DNA from: Zhongshania aquimaris
Lineage (GTDB): Bacteria > Pseudomonadota > Gammaproteobacteria > Pseudomonadales > Spongiibacteraceae
DNA: 64,000 nucleotides
Direction: 5' to 3'
Assembly: GCF_019312595.1 (NCBI RefSeq)
Contig: NZ_JAHWDQ010000003.1
Location: 1-64,000 of the forward strand
Position numbers and translations under genes: made by a program
The notes under the pieces: model-generated
Seen by the model: only the letters and a program-made list of their open reading frames with translations
Database searches by the model: none
Told to the model about the DNA's origin: nothing
Part shown: positions 51,145 to 59,894 of the stretch, piece after piece
Position numbering within the stretch: the first letter of the stretch is position 1
Layout of the letters: each line of letters opens with the position of its first letter

Positions 51145-51941
51145 TTTGTGACCTTAAACAACACGTGCAAGGGTTCATTTTTCAGCGGCGAAAAAAATGC
51201 CTCATCAATGGCGATAAGTTCTGGTGTCACGGTTAATTCTTTTATTTCGGGCATGGTGTTAAAGCCCGCATCCCGCAAACAATCGAAATAATCACTAAAG
51301 GTTTTGTGCACACATTGTACGTGTAAGGGCTCCCCGCTTCGCTTCCAAATCTCCCCTTCAAACTTTTGATCCACGTCGGCAAAATAATTCTTGCCCGTGG
51401 AATTAAAGTAAAACGGCGCTGATTGCTTGTTGCGCGCAAAGGGAAAAAACGGATGGGGTACGCTAAAAATGAATTGTCCTCCCTCTTCCAAGGACTGGTA
51501 CACCATTGAAAATACAAGCTGCATTTCATCTACCCGAAGGTAGTTAAACAGAAATACCGCTACACTTAGATCGAACTTTCGTTCAGGGACGAACTCCAGC
51601 ACATTAAGCGCGCGGTACTCTATACCCAGTTGATCTTTCGCTTCTTGAACCTGCGCGGCTTCAATCATCTGTGTCGATAAATCCACGCCTAGATAATCAC
51701 CCGCCCCTCGCAGTTTCAACTCCCTTGCGCAGTACCCTTCACCACATCCGATATCTAACACTGAACGGTTATTAAGTTCTCCACATGCGTCGAACACAAA
51801 TGGACGTGCAGTGAAGTCGGATAGCGAGCTGGGGCTTAAGCGCAGCCATTTTTTGGCGTTGTCATTATAAACTTGTTTAGTATCCAAGGTCGGACGCCTC
51901 TTGAATAGCCGATTGATTTGTTGTGCCAACATACTGCGCAC
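51141..51941 (-). CDS. SAM-dependent class I methyltransferase
   Basis: A ~245-266-residue methyltransferase with the SAM loop VLDIGCGEGYCAREL, the acidic residue in YLGVDLSTQMIEAA and a later FDLSVAVFLFNYL strand. The listed start overlaps the HDO gene by 65 bases. A TTG at 51887, with AAGAGG ten bases upstream and an 11-base overlap, is a plausible true start that would remove a Lys/Arg-rich N-terminus. It sits between the HDO and the ligase-carrier genes with overlaps on both sides, so it probably methylates an intermediate of that pathway (N-, O- or C-methylation cannot be told). Confidence 0.85.
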   Translation of the reverse strand: MRSMLAQQINRLFKRRPTLDTKQVYNDNAKKWLRLSPSSLSDFTARPFVFDACGELNNRSVLDIGCGEGYCARELKLRGAGDYLGVDLSTQMIEAAQVQEAKDQLGIEYRALNVLEFVPERKFDLSVAVFLFNYLRVDEMQLVFSMVYQSLEEGGQFIFSVPHPFFPFARNKQSAPFYFNSTGKNYFADVDQKFEGEIWKRSGEPLHVQCVHKTFSDYFDCLRDAGFNTMPEIKELTVTPELIAIDEAFFSPLKNEPLHVLFKVTK

Positions 51942-52662
51942 GCTGTAATAGGGCGTCCCAGAATGTGGTTCGCAATGATAGCGCGGATTTCACCCCGAAC
52001 TCTATTTTCGCGCAGGCTTCTTCATCTGTTGCAAGATCGGTGGTTATCAACAACATCTGTGCCGCGTGATCGTCATCGCAGGTGCTATGCAAATCAAAAA
52101 AGACCCTTTCTTGCATGGTTAGCGTGCTGCAATTTATAAGGCCTGAAAGTATTTTTTGATAAATTTTAGATACTATCAACTCAGTGCCAATGCCGATCGC
52201 GCCAACGCCCACATGCTCATTAGTACTGCAAAGCCTTAAAAACTGCTGGCTCCACAAATTACCGGCGTGCTCGTCGGTTTGCCTTTCACGATATTCGGAA
52301 TTCACCCCTAAAGCGCATTGAAAACGTGTAAATAACTGCGCATGGGATTGCCCTTCTGCACTAGCTATAATCTCGGGTGGCAGCTCGTCCTCAGCAATAT
52401 GCCCCTTCTCTTCCGCTAAATTAGAAAGCAGTATTTGCCTGTGCGATCTATCCGATAAGCATGAGATCAAGGCTTTTAAATAGAGAGTAAATTGCGAGCT
52501 ATATAAACCGTACTGGAAAGCGAAATCCTTTAGCGCAATATCAACATTCGGGAAATCGCCTGTCTCTAGTGCCTGTAAATACGGGTGTGACACAGCCGTG
52601 GACGCTAATGCTTGATCACCTAATCGTCTGACGAAAGCTGCCGCTTTGTTGTTTTTATTCAT
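51877..52662 (-). CDS. Heme-oxygenase-like diiron oxidase (HDO/TENA-like)
   Basis: 261 residues, all-helical, of the iron-containing redox enzyme family. Candidate ligands: Glu84/Glu85 in NLAEEKGH, His88 or His107, Glu161 in GIGTELIVSK, and the set His192-Asp196-His199 in FFDLHSTCDDDHAAQ. The H-x3-D-x2-H spacing is that of CADD and related HDOs, which carry out N-oxygenation, C-C cleavage or desaturation with O2. ATG at 52662 chosen over an upstream start. First gene of the operon with the methyltransferase and ligase-carrier proteins. The substrate may be an amino acid or carrier-bound acyl group. Confidence 0.85.
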   Translation of the reverse strand: MNKNNKAAAFVRRLGDQALASTAVSHPYLQALETGDFPNVDIALKDFAFQYGLYSSQFTLYLKALISCLSDRSHRQILLSNLAEEKGHIAEDELPPEIIASAEGQSHAQLFTRFQCALGVNSEYRERQTDEHAGNLWSQQFLRLCSTNEHVGVGAIGIGTELIVSKIYQKILSGLINCSTLTMQERVFFDLHSTCDDDHAAQMLLITTDLATDEEACAKIEFGVKSALSLRTTFWDALLQRAQYVGTTNQSAIQEASDLGY

Positions 52663-52933
52663 GGTGGCTGTTTCGAGTTTTATGACAAATTCCCCCAATT
52701 GTGTGACAAAAACCTAACAAAAAGCAAATGCATAAAGCTCTTTGTGTCTACTGATCAAAAATTGCTCAACCTAGTACTTCTACAACTTGAAAAAGAGGTG
52801 TGACACTGTAAGTTGAGTTGAGCGGTTGCGACAAATTTGTGTATAACAAATTTGGGCAGCTATGCTGACCGCAAGGCCGAGGGGCGGATGCACCGAGTCA
52901 TACTCAATAAACCGTGTTCAGGCGTCACACAAA

Positions 52934-53020
52934 TGTTGGGTTTGATAAACCGCTTAGGGGCGCCCTGACGGGCGACCAGCGAGAGGGCATGTCGTTCCTC
53001 AATCCAACCTACGAGCTACG
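52934..53020. repeat. REP/MITE-like element
   Basis: It starts TGTTGGGTTTG and ends CAATCCAACCTACGAGCTACG with the central base removed here for length: landmarks are CAATCCAACC and ACGAGCTACG. Such TGTTGGGTT ... CAACCTACGAGCTACG units are common intergenic repeats in gammaproteobacteria. The ends are complementary and the middle is GC-rich. Confidence 0.55.
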
Positions 53021-53082
53021 CCTCAAAATGGTGCGCGCTAAGTCGCCATTACAGCGTAGTTAGATAACAGGAGTTTCGGCGA

Positions 53083-53148
53083 TGTCATTGAACTACTGAA
53101 AATAGCTTTGGAATGTCATATTCCGATTTTCGGTTCACTGAAATGACA
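53083..53148. repeat. Long imperfect inverted repeat
   Basis: TGTCATT (53083-53089) pairs with AATGACA (53142-53148), CTGAAAAT with ATTTTCGG, and GGAAT with ATTCC at the centre. It folds into one hairpin of about 66 bases, like a small MITE or a structured transcript end of the HDOD gene on the minus strand. Confidence 0.55.
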
Positions 53149-53217
53149 GAGAATATCGATTAGGATCCGATAATCATGCTTAGCTCATGTGCCAGAGAAT
53201 GTGGATGTTAAATTTAG

Positions 53218-54648
53218 CTATGCGTATAACGCCCGATTAGCTTCATCTATCCATTCATCGACATTTTTGAATTCGCTTTTATTGCCATGTGTAGCGATCC
53301 CCGTTGCCGGCTCTGCAAATAATGGCCCTTTGCGACTTCCTACCGCCAGTGTCCTGCTCGCATCCGCAAGTCGTAAAGCGATTTGCGTGGCTTCATCTTC
53401 TAGGGTGTCGTGAAGTAGAAATAGAAAGCTATTGTCGTTGTAGCGAAAAACCATATCACCAGCGCGCAGCTTAGTTTTGATCGCCTTCAATTGAGCGCAT
53501 AGAAAGGCATCCGTTTCGTCACCTAAAATTTTTCGCAGGGTTTTTATGTTTTTAATTTCGAGCAATAAAATACTTAGCACCCGCCCTGCTCGACAAGCCA
53601 AATTGAAGTCGTCAGGTAGATAGCTATTCATAAACTCTCGAGAAAAGGCCCCGCTTACTGAATCCATGCGGTTCTCTTTATCTAAAGAAATTGCGTTGCG
53701 GTTTTGCGCCCGCGATTTTTTAAGATTCTGCAAATTCAATTCTGCTAAGGTTTCATTCGCCTGCTCTAGTAATTCCGATTGACTGGCGCTCTCCGTGAGT
53801 TTGATATCGAATAAGGATTCCATTTCGGGGATTTGTTCATGCAGAAACGCGATTAGGTCATCCACTTGTGTTGGCGCCATACTGAGTACGCGCTGAGCCT
53901 GTAAATAAAGCTGTTTACGAGCGTCCACCGGTTCGCCAAGAATAATATAGTCGGCGGCAATACCCGATAAACAAACGCAACGCACAAATTGGCCATCGAC
54001 GTCGCTTTGAGCAAAGGTGGCCGGCCTGTGACTTGTAGCTACAGCAAGAGTTGTTCTGTCAGCCAAACCCCAGTGCTTGCACAGCCATGCGCCCGCCTCT
54101 GCATGGTCACCTCCAATACGCTCAATCTCGTATTCTCGGACGCGCTGATGAAAGACCTGATCACTGCGCAAATCGGTATAAAAATCCGGGTATAAGCGAT
54201 CTATTGCGATCATGCCAATGTCTTGGAGGAGCCCAGCCAGGAAGAGCTCCTCCAGGGCGCGCTCTTTCAGAGATCTGCCCAATTCTCGCGCTGCCGCCGC
54301 CGCTAATAATGAGCGCCGCCACAACAACGGATAGTGCAAGCCGGTGTGAGATTGTTCTTTTAACGAAGAGGTTAAAGAGAAACTTAGGGCCAAATTGACG
54401 GTTGTATCTAAACCCAGCAGAACAATCGCACGGCGCAGCGTCTCTATTTTTTGCTCATTGGCGTACATGGGGGAATTTGCGAACTGCAGTGTTTTTGCCG
54501 CCAAGGCTGGGTCGCTGGCAATCAGTACAGACAAGCTTTGAATGTCGACATCACCGGATCGCGCTAATTCGACTATTTTTGTCATAACGCGGGGAATCGA
54601 TGGCAAGCGAGCAGTATTGTCGGCAAAGGGGCTTAGGTCGATAGCCAT
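53218..54648 (-). CDS. HDOD domain protein with degenerate GGDEF domain
   Basis: 476 residues. The N-terminal HDOD domain (~10-210) is intact (LPSIPRVMTKIVELA, IASDPALAAKTLQFANS, LLQDIGMIAIDRL). A coiled linker (~280-330) leads to a GGDEF-like domain (~335-476) whose active-site motif is replaced by RYNDNSFLFLL, so it should lack diguanylate cyclase activity. HDOD proteins act in signalling without catalysis. A possible c-di-GMP-insensitive scaffold; its partner is unknown. Confidence 0.88.
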   Translation of the reverse strand: MAIDLSPFADNTARLPSIPRVMTKIVELARSGDVDIQSLSVLIASDPALAAKTLQFANSPMYANEQKIETLRRAIVLLGLDTTVNLALSFSLTSSLKEQSHTGLHYPLLWRRSLLAAAAARELGRSLKERALEELFLAGLLQDIGMIAIDRLYPDFYTDLRSDQVFHQRVREYEIERIGGDHAEAGAWLCKHWGLADRTTLAVATSHRPATFAQSDVDGQFVRCVCLSGIAADYIILGEPVDARKQLYLQAQRVLSMAPTQVDDLIAFLHEQIPEMESLFDIKLTESASQSELLEQANETLAELNLQNLKKSRAQNRNAISLDKENRMDSVSGAFSREFMNSYLPDDFNLACRAGRVLSILLLEIKNIKTLRKILGDETDAFLCAQLKAIKTKLRAGDMVFRYNDNSFLFLLHDTLEDEATQIALRLADASRTLAVGSRKGPLFAEPATGIATHGNKSEFKNVDEWIDEANRALYA

Positions 54649-54748
54649 TAAGTTTCCTTAGTTTTATTTAAAACTATCTAAACCCGTCGCCCCCTTGCTA
54701 GCAATACGGATTAGCCGCGATCGAACTTCGACATATGCGGATGACTCG

Positions 54749-55552
54749 CTATTTTTCAAACACGGTGGCAACTTGTCGGCTAAACATGACTGCCTGGCCA
54801 TTTGAGTCCCAGATTGTTGCGTAGTTATTGAAATAGCCATTTCCAGCAGCTTGACTGCGGTAATCATAAAACCACCAGTCTGACATTTGGGTATTTACTG
54901 ATTGGCTTGGAAACTCCAAATACCAACTCAGCGAGCTACCAACACCAGGGTGCTTAATCATGTTTAGACCCGGCATGGGCGGCACATCGGCGATGGCGAT
55001 TAAGGCGGGTACATCGAGCTCTCCCTTCTCTTTGAAGCGCAGCCACATCGAAAAATCTGCCGAGTCCGCTTGACTGAATGGCAGGCTGCCGGAGCATAAG
55101 CGCATATCAAAATGCTGTGTGAAGGTGGGTGTTATTCCTTCGATAAAGGGAAATGCATCAAAGGTCTCTGGCTGGGCGACCTGCGGCATAATGGGGCTGG
55201 CTAAGCTTGTCGATGAAGGACGGTCCTTTCCAAACGCAGCGCTCACCGTGGCACCAACCTCACCGTTGCAAATGATTTCACCCTGAATATGGGTGACCGA
55301 GCCGCCTGCGCGCAATTCACGCAGGACTATGCGGTGCTCTCCGGCTGCCACGGGACCCACAAACATAACCGCTAAAGAGCGCAAGCGCCTATCGTAAGGG
55401 AGCTGATTTAGCATCGCTTTTACGATCACGGCTGCACTCAAACCACCAAATGCCGTTCTGCCCTGTAACCACGTTTCTTCTATATCCACAGTGTATTCAT
55501 TGTTGTTTTCTGTAGCGCGGACGCTGCTCAGCAGCGTCTTAAAATCCTTCAT
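54749..55552 (-). CDS. Acyl-CoA thioesterase family protein (TesB-like double hotdog)
   Basis: 267 residues in two hotdog repeats. The first contains TAFGGLSAAVIVKAML and RSLAVMFVGPVAAGEH; the second SLSWYLEFPS and the DSNGQAVMFSRQ ending. It hydrolyses acyl-CoA esters, chain length unknown. It is followed upstream, on the same strand, by an acyl-CoA ligase gene 69 bases away, a sensible metabolic pair. Confidence 0.85.
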   Translation of the reverse strand: MKDFKTLLSSVRATENNNEYTVDIEETWLQGRTAFGGLSAAVIVKAMLNQLPYDRRLRSLAVMFVGPVAAGEHRIVLRELRAGGSVTHIQGEIICNGEVGATVSAAFGKDRPSSTSLASPIMPQVAQPETFDAFPFIEGITPTFTQHFDMRLCSGSLPFSQADSADFSMWLRFKEKGELDVPALIAIADVPPMPGLNMIKHPGVGSSLSWYLEFPSQSVNTQMSDWWFYDYRSQAAGNGYFNNYATIWDSNGQAVMFSRQVATVFEK

Positions 55553-55621
55553 TCTCTATCCTCTGCAGCGCGAGTCTGTGACTCGCGTGTTTCCTGAAAA
55601 TCAGAAATCTCGGACCTGTAT

Positions 55622-57250
55622 TTATTGCTCAGGCCAGCGGAAATCTGCATATTCCGCTCTAATATCTTTTTTACTGAGTTTACCTGTAGCGGTATGGGGA
55701 AGCGAAGTGACAAATAGGCACTCTTCAGGAATCCACCATTTCGCGACCTTGCCGTCAAACCACGACAGCATTTCTTCTCGGCTGAGGCTTTCACCCTCGT
55801 GCAAGATAACCAATAACAGCGGGCGCTCGCTCCAAGTTGGGTGCGGCATACCAACAACGGCAGCTTCGGCCACTTTCGGGTGATTTACCGCGCAATTCTC
55901 CAGTTCAATTGAGCTGATCCATTCGCCACCAGATTTAATGACATCTTTTACGCGATCGGTAATTTGCATATAGCCGTATTCGTCAATACTGGCGACATCT
56001 CCCGTTTCAAACCAGCCATCGTTATCTAGTGTTTGACCGTCATAGCGATAATATTCGTTTATTATCCACGGCCCGCGTACCTTAACCGCACCGGCACTTT
56101 TGCCGTCCCAGGGTAATGATTTGCCATCGGCATCGACAATTTTCATTTCAACGCCAAAAACGGGTCGACCCTGTTTTAAGCGCATTTTGTCGTATTGATC
56201 TGCAGGCAAAGCATTAACTGTTGAACTCGCATTACCATTGAAGGTTCCCAGCGGATTCATTTCGGTCATTCCCCAGCCCTGCTGGACGTCAACGCCGTAT
56301 TTTTGACGGAATTCGTCGAAAATCATAAACGGACATGCGGCGCCGCCGACGGTGAAGCGATTGAGACTTTCAACCGAATTACCCGATTTTTTAAGGTAGT
56401 TTAATAATGCGAGCCACACAGTTGGCACACCCGCGGAGACCGTGACTTTTTCTTCGTTTATTAATTTACAAAGGGTTTCACCACAACCCATTTTAGGCCC
56501 AGGCATCACTAATTTCGCACCTACCATGGGCGCTGAATACACTAAGCCCCAGCCGTTCACATGGAACATTGGTACGATGGGCAGTGCCACATCTTTGATG
56601 GACAAGCCAAACACATCCGGGGCAATACTTGCGTAGCAATGCAGCAAGGTAGATCGATGAGTATACAAAACCCCTTTAGGGTTGCCGGTTGTGCCCGAGG
56701 TATAGCAAAGCGCTGAAGGTGTATTCTCGTCTAACTCCGGCCAGTCAAATTCAGCGGGCTGAGCTGCAACTAAGGTTTCGTAACAATGGGCATTATTGAG
56801 TTTAGATTCAGGCATATGAGCTTCATCTGTCATCACCACAAAGCCTTTAACGTCAGGCATCAGATGCTGCAGTGATTCAAGCAATGGCACCATCGTGAGG
56901 TCTAGAAATATCCACTTATCTCTGCCGTGATTGACAATATATTCAATTTGCTCGGGGAATAAACGCGGGTTTATGGTGTGACAAATCATGCCACTACATG
57001 AAACTGCGTAGTAAATCTCTAAATGACGATAATCATTCCAGGCGAAGGTCGCGATCGTATCACCAGGCTCTAAGCCGAGCTCAGCGAGGACATTAGCAAG
57101 CTGCCTAACTCTGCCAAAGGCCTCACGGTAGGTGTATCGATGACAAGGGTTGTCGGCAGTGACAGACACCACCTCCACAGCACCGTTGATTTGCTCCGCG
57201 TGCTTCATTAGGGAGGTGATTGTCAACTGGGTGTTCATCATCGGTGTCAT
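55622..57250 (-). CDS. Fatty-acid (medium/long-chain) CoA ligase
   Basis: 542 residues from the ATG at 57250, which has AAAGGA upstream. ATP-binding motif CYTSGTTGNPKGVLYTH, QGWGMTEMNPLG, WFETGDVASIDEYGYMQITDR and the catalytic Lys in HTATGKLSKKD are complete. It is closest in form to AlkK/DmdB-type ligases. It activates free acids to CoA thioesters, probably feeding the acyl-CoA dehydrogenase encoded divergently at 57470. Confidence 0.9.
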   Translation of the reverse strand: MTPMMNTQLTITSLMKHAEQINGAVEVVSVTADNPCHRYTYREAFGRVRQLANVLAELGLEPGDTIATFAWNDYRHLEIYYAVSCSGMICHTINPRLFPEQIEYIVNHGRDKWIFLDLTMVPLLESLQHLMPDVKGFVVMTDEAHMPESKLNNAHCYETLVAAQPAEFDWPELDENTPSALCYTSGTTGNPKGVLYTHRSTLLHCYASIAPDVFGLSIKDVALPIVPMFHVNGWGLVYSAPMVGAKLVMPGPKMGCGETLCKLINEEKVTVSAGVPTVWLALLNYLKKSGNSVESLNRFTVGGAACPFMIFDEFRQKYGVDVQQGWGMTEMNPLGTFNGNASSTVNALPADQYDKMRLKQGRPVFGVEMKIVDADGKSLPWDGKSAGAVKVRGPWIINEYYRYDGQTLDNDGWFETGDVASIDEYGYMQITDRVKDVIKSGGEWISSIELENCAVNHPKVAEAAVVGMPHPTWSERPLLLVILHEGESLSREEMLSWFDGKVAKWWIPEECLFVTSLPHTATGKLSKKDIRAEYADFRWPEQ

Positions 57251-57469
57251 TATTATGTGTCCTTTTTTATAAAGTAGAATTGCCGTGCAAGCCTTGCGAA
57301 GCAATGCATGTAAGCAGAGAATACATATGACCTCAATCTTATGTGAATGCAGCTAATATTAGCAACAAAAGCTATATAAAATATTAAGGCCAAATGGCAT
57401 AGCTAGCTGGCCTACGAATAAAAGCGCAGTAAGCGATTTCAAAACCCGATAATAATTTAGGCAAATGCT

Positions 57470-59275
57470 ATGAGTACTACCCTGTTGAACAGTCGCGATC
57501 TTGAATTTTTGCTCTATGAGCTGCTTGATACTGAAGCCCTGCTAAATAGACCGCGATATCAAGATCATTCTCGAGAAGTGTTTAACGCGACGCTCGACAC
57601 CGCAAAAACAATTTCTGAGCGTTACTTTGCCAATCACAACGCGAAGGGTGATGCCAATGAACCGCATTTTGACGGTAAAGACATCCACATCATTCCCGAG
57701 ACCAAAATCGCATGGGACGCATTAGCAGAAGCTGGCTTTTTGTCCGCCCACTACGACGCTGACGAAGACGGCTTGCAACTACCAGAGATAGTCCTAAGGG
57801 CCTCAATGGCGTATTTCAACGCCGGCAATATCGCCAGTTCTGGCTACCCGTTTTTAAGCATTGGTGCGGCAAACCTGATCCACTCCTTTGGCAGTGCTGA
57901 ACAAAAAGCCCTTTTTTTACCCCCTATGCGCGAAGGTCGCTTTGCCGGCACGATGGCGTTAACTGAACCGAACCAGGGCTCAGCACTGGCAGATATTACC
58001 ACCACGGCAAAGCCCTGCGCCGATGGTAGTTATCTAATCAGCGGGCAAAAAATGTATATTTCCGGTGGTGATCAGAACATCACTGAAAATATCGTGCATA
58101 TGGTTCTCGCGCGCATAGACGGCGCGCCAATGGGAACCAAGGGCATCTCTTTATTTATCTGCCCTAAATTCCTTGTCAACCCCGACGGTTCTCTGGGCGA
58201 GCGCAACGACGTTGCCCTCGCCGGTTTGCTGCATAAAATGGGCTACCGCAACACCACCTCGACGGTACTGAATTTTGGTGAGAACGGGGGAGCCAAAGCC
58301 TTTCTGGTTGGCGAGCCTCATAAAGGCCTGCAGTATATGTTTCAGATGATGAATGAGGCACGTATCGGTGTGGGCTTAGGCGCCGCTGTGCTGGGCTATC
58401 AGGGCTATATTTATTCCTTAAATTACGCAAAAGAACGGCCACAGGGCCGCCTGCCTTCGAATAAAGACCCTAAATCAGCCCAAATCAATATTATTGAACA
58501 CGCTGATGTTAGACGAATGCTGCTGGCGCAAAAATCCTATGCTGAAGGCGCGCTGGCCCTCTGCCTGTACGCGACTTCGTTATACGAAGACTCGCGTACC
58601 GCGGATACTGAGAATCAACGGCAGCAGGCTTTTTTGCTGCTGGATTTGATTACTCCAATTGTAAAATCATGGCCATCTAAATACGGTTTAAAAGCCAATG
58701 AATTAGCAATTCAAGTCCTGGGCGGCGCCGGTTATATCCGCGAGTATCCAGTCGAACAGTATTACCGCGACAACCGGTTAAATCCTATACATGAGGGTAC
58801 TGAGGCAATCCACGGCATTGATATATTGTGCCGCAAGGTACTATTGAATAACAGTGCAGGCCTCATATTATTCAACGAGGCCGTGTCGGCAACCTTATCA
58901 GACGCCAGTACCTACCAAGACCTTAAAGACTTGATTCAGCCCGTGGCTGACGGCGTGCAGACTTTAAACACGGTCACCACAACATTGCTTGGCAATATGG
59001 CGGAACACACCGATCTCAGTCTGGCCAACGCGACAATCTATCTTGACCTATTTGGGCGAGTTCTGATGTCGTGGATATGGCTAAAGCAGGCGGTGTGTGC
59101 AGCGCGGGGGCTTGAGAATACCAGCGTCCATGAGGCGGATAAAAACTTCTATATGGGGAAACTCCAAGCCACACGTTTTTATATTCAATGGGAGCTTCCA
59201 GAGATTGGCCCCCAAGCGGACTTGCTATGCCGGTTTGACGATGTGCCCTTTAAAATGCAGGCGGATTGGTTTTAA
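57470..59275 (+). CDS. Acyl-CoA dehydrogenase (long form)
   Basis: 601 residues, longer than the ~380-residue core. N-terminal helical extension, FAD-binding core with GTMALTEPNQGSALAD and ISGGDQNITENIVH, and QVLGGAGYIREYPVEQYYRD with NPIHEGTEAIHGIDI at the active-site region; a C-terminal acyl-CoA dehydrogenase-specific helical domain follows (~460-601). It introduces the 2,3-double bond of acyl-CoAs. Divergent from the ligase with a 219-base shared promoter region. Confidence 0.92.
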   Translation: MSTTLLNSRDLEFLLYELLDTEALLNRPRYQDHSREVFNATLDTAKTISERYFANHNAKGDANEPHFDGKDIHIIPETKIAWDALAEAGFLSAHYDADEDGLQLPEIVLRASMAYFNAGNIASSGYPFLSIGAANLIHSFGSAEQKALFLPPMREGRFAGTMALTEPNQGSALADITTTAKPCADGSYLISGQKMYISGGDQNITENIVHMVLARIDGAPMGTKGISLFICPKFLVNPDGSLGERNDVALAGLLHKMGYRNTTSTVLNFGENGGAKAFLVGEPHKGLQYMFQMMNEARIGVGLGAAVLGYQGYIYSLNYAKERPQGRLPSNKDPKSAQINIIEHADVRRMLLAQKSYAEGALALCLYATSLYEDSRTADTENQRQQAFLLLDLITPIVKSWPSKYGLKANELAIQVLGGAGYIREYPVEQYYRDNRLNPIHEGTEAIHGIDILCRKVLLNNSAGLILFNEAVSATLSDASTYQDLKDLIQPVADGVQTLNTVTTTLLGNMAEHTDLSLANATIYLDLFGRVLMSWIWLKQAVCAARGLENTSVHEADKNFYMGKLQATRFYIQWELPEIGPQADLLCRFDDVPFKMQADWF

Positions 59276-59315
59276 TCGCTAAAAACCCGTGCTATTCCAC
59301 ATGGCGGGCAGGCGC

Positions 59316-59687
59316 CTACGCGGTTGTCATATTCGCCTCGCCCCAAAATGCCTTCATAGCGACAATCTTGTTGTCGTCGTTGAAGGTAAATTGGTCGATT
59401 ACATCGATGCGCATTTCACCGTTACCGGGATTCAGTTCAACCACAAACGGAAACACCGCGTGATTAGCGACAAGTCGCACTGGCCCGTCCAAGCGAGCAG
59501 ATATTCCGGAACTAAATGCGACTTCATAGAATCGTACAATAGCGGCCTTGCCGACAAGCGGGTCTGAACCAACTGGATCTTCAAGGACAGCATCGTCGTC
59601 GTATAAATCAGTGATAACCGCCATATCGTGGCTAGATAAGGCGCTGATATATTGTTCAACAGCGGCTAGTTTTGGATTTTTGCTCAC
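59316..59687 (-). CDS. SnoaL/steroid isomerase-like (NTF2 fold) protein
   Basis: 123 residues from the GTG at 59687 (GGAG eight bases upstream). The usual layout is seen: AAVEQYISALSSHD, LYDDDAVLEDPVGSDPLVGK, and a final FNDDNKIVAMKAFWG. This fold binds small hydrophobic molecules, and some members are ketosteroid isomerases. The catalytic Tyr/Asp set cannot be confirmed by eye. It sits between acyl-CoA dehydrogenase and Prc genes. Confidence 0.8.
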   Translation of the reverse strand: MSKNPKLAAVEQYISALSSHDMAVITDLYDDDAVLEDPVGSDPLVGKAAIVRFYEVAFSSGISARLDGPVRLVANHAVFPFVVELNPGNGEMRIDVIDQFTFNDDNKIVAMKAFWGEANMTTA

Positions 59688-59894
59688 GTAATGTGCTCCA
59701 TATACAAACTTATTGGCGTATATAGCAGTGTAACGCGGGAAAACATCAAGGAATATGTCGATTTGATAAATTATATTCGAAGAAAAGCAACAGGGAATTA
59801 GAGCGTGTAACGCCGGACTTCGTTTGAAATGTCCGTCATACCTGCATTTGGCAGGCTGGCGGTGTACCATAGTAACGTCCACCTAGGCTTTGAG

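Larger units (their letters stand above)
52663..53217. other. Intergenic region with repeats upstream of the HDO operon
   Basis: 555 bases. The first ~150 hold the HDO promoter and two GTGTGACA words (near 52702 and 52797). Then come a REP-like element (52934-53020) and a long inverted repeat (53083-53148), described separately. No gene is seen. Confidence 0.5.

Noticed and set aside
52860-52990. Structured-looking GC-rich stretch that might be a riboswitch
   Set aside because: It does not match the c-di-GMP, SAM, SAH or cobalamin consensus I know and overlaps a REP-like repeat.
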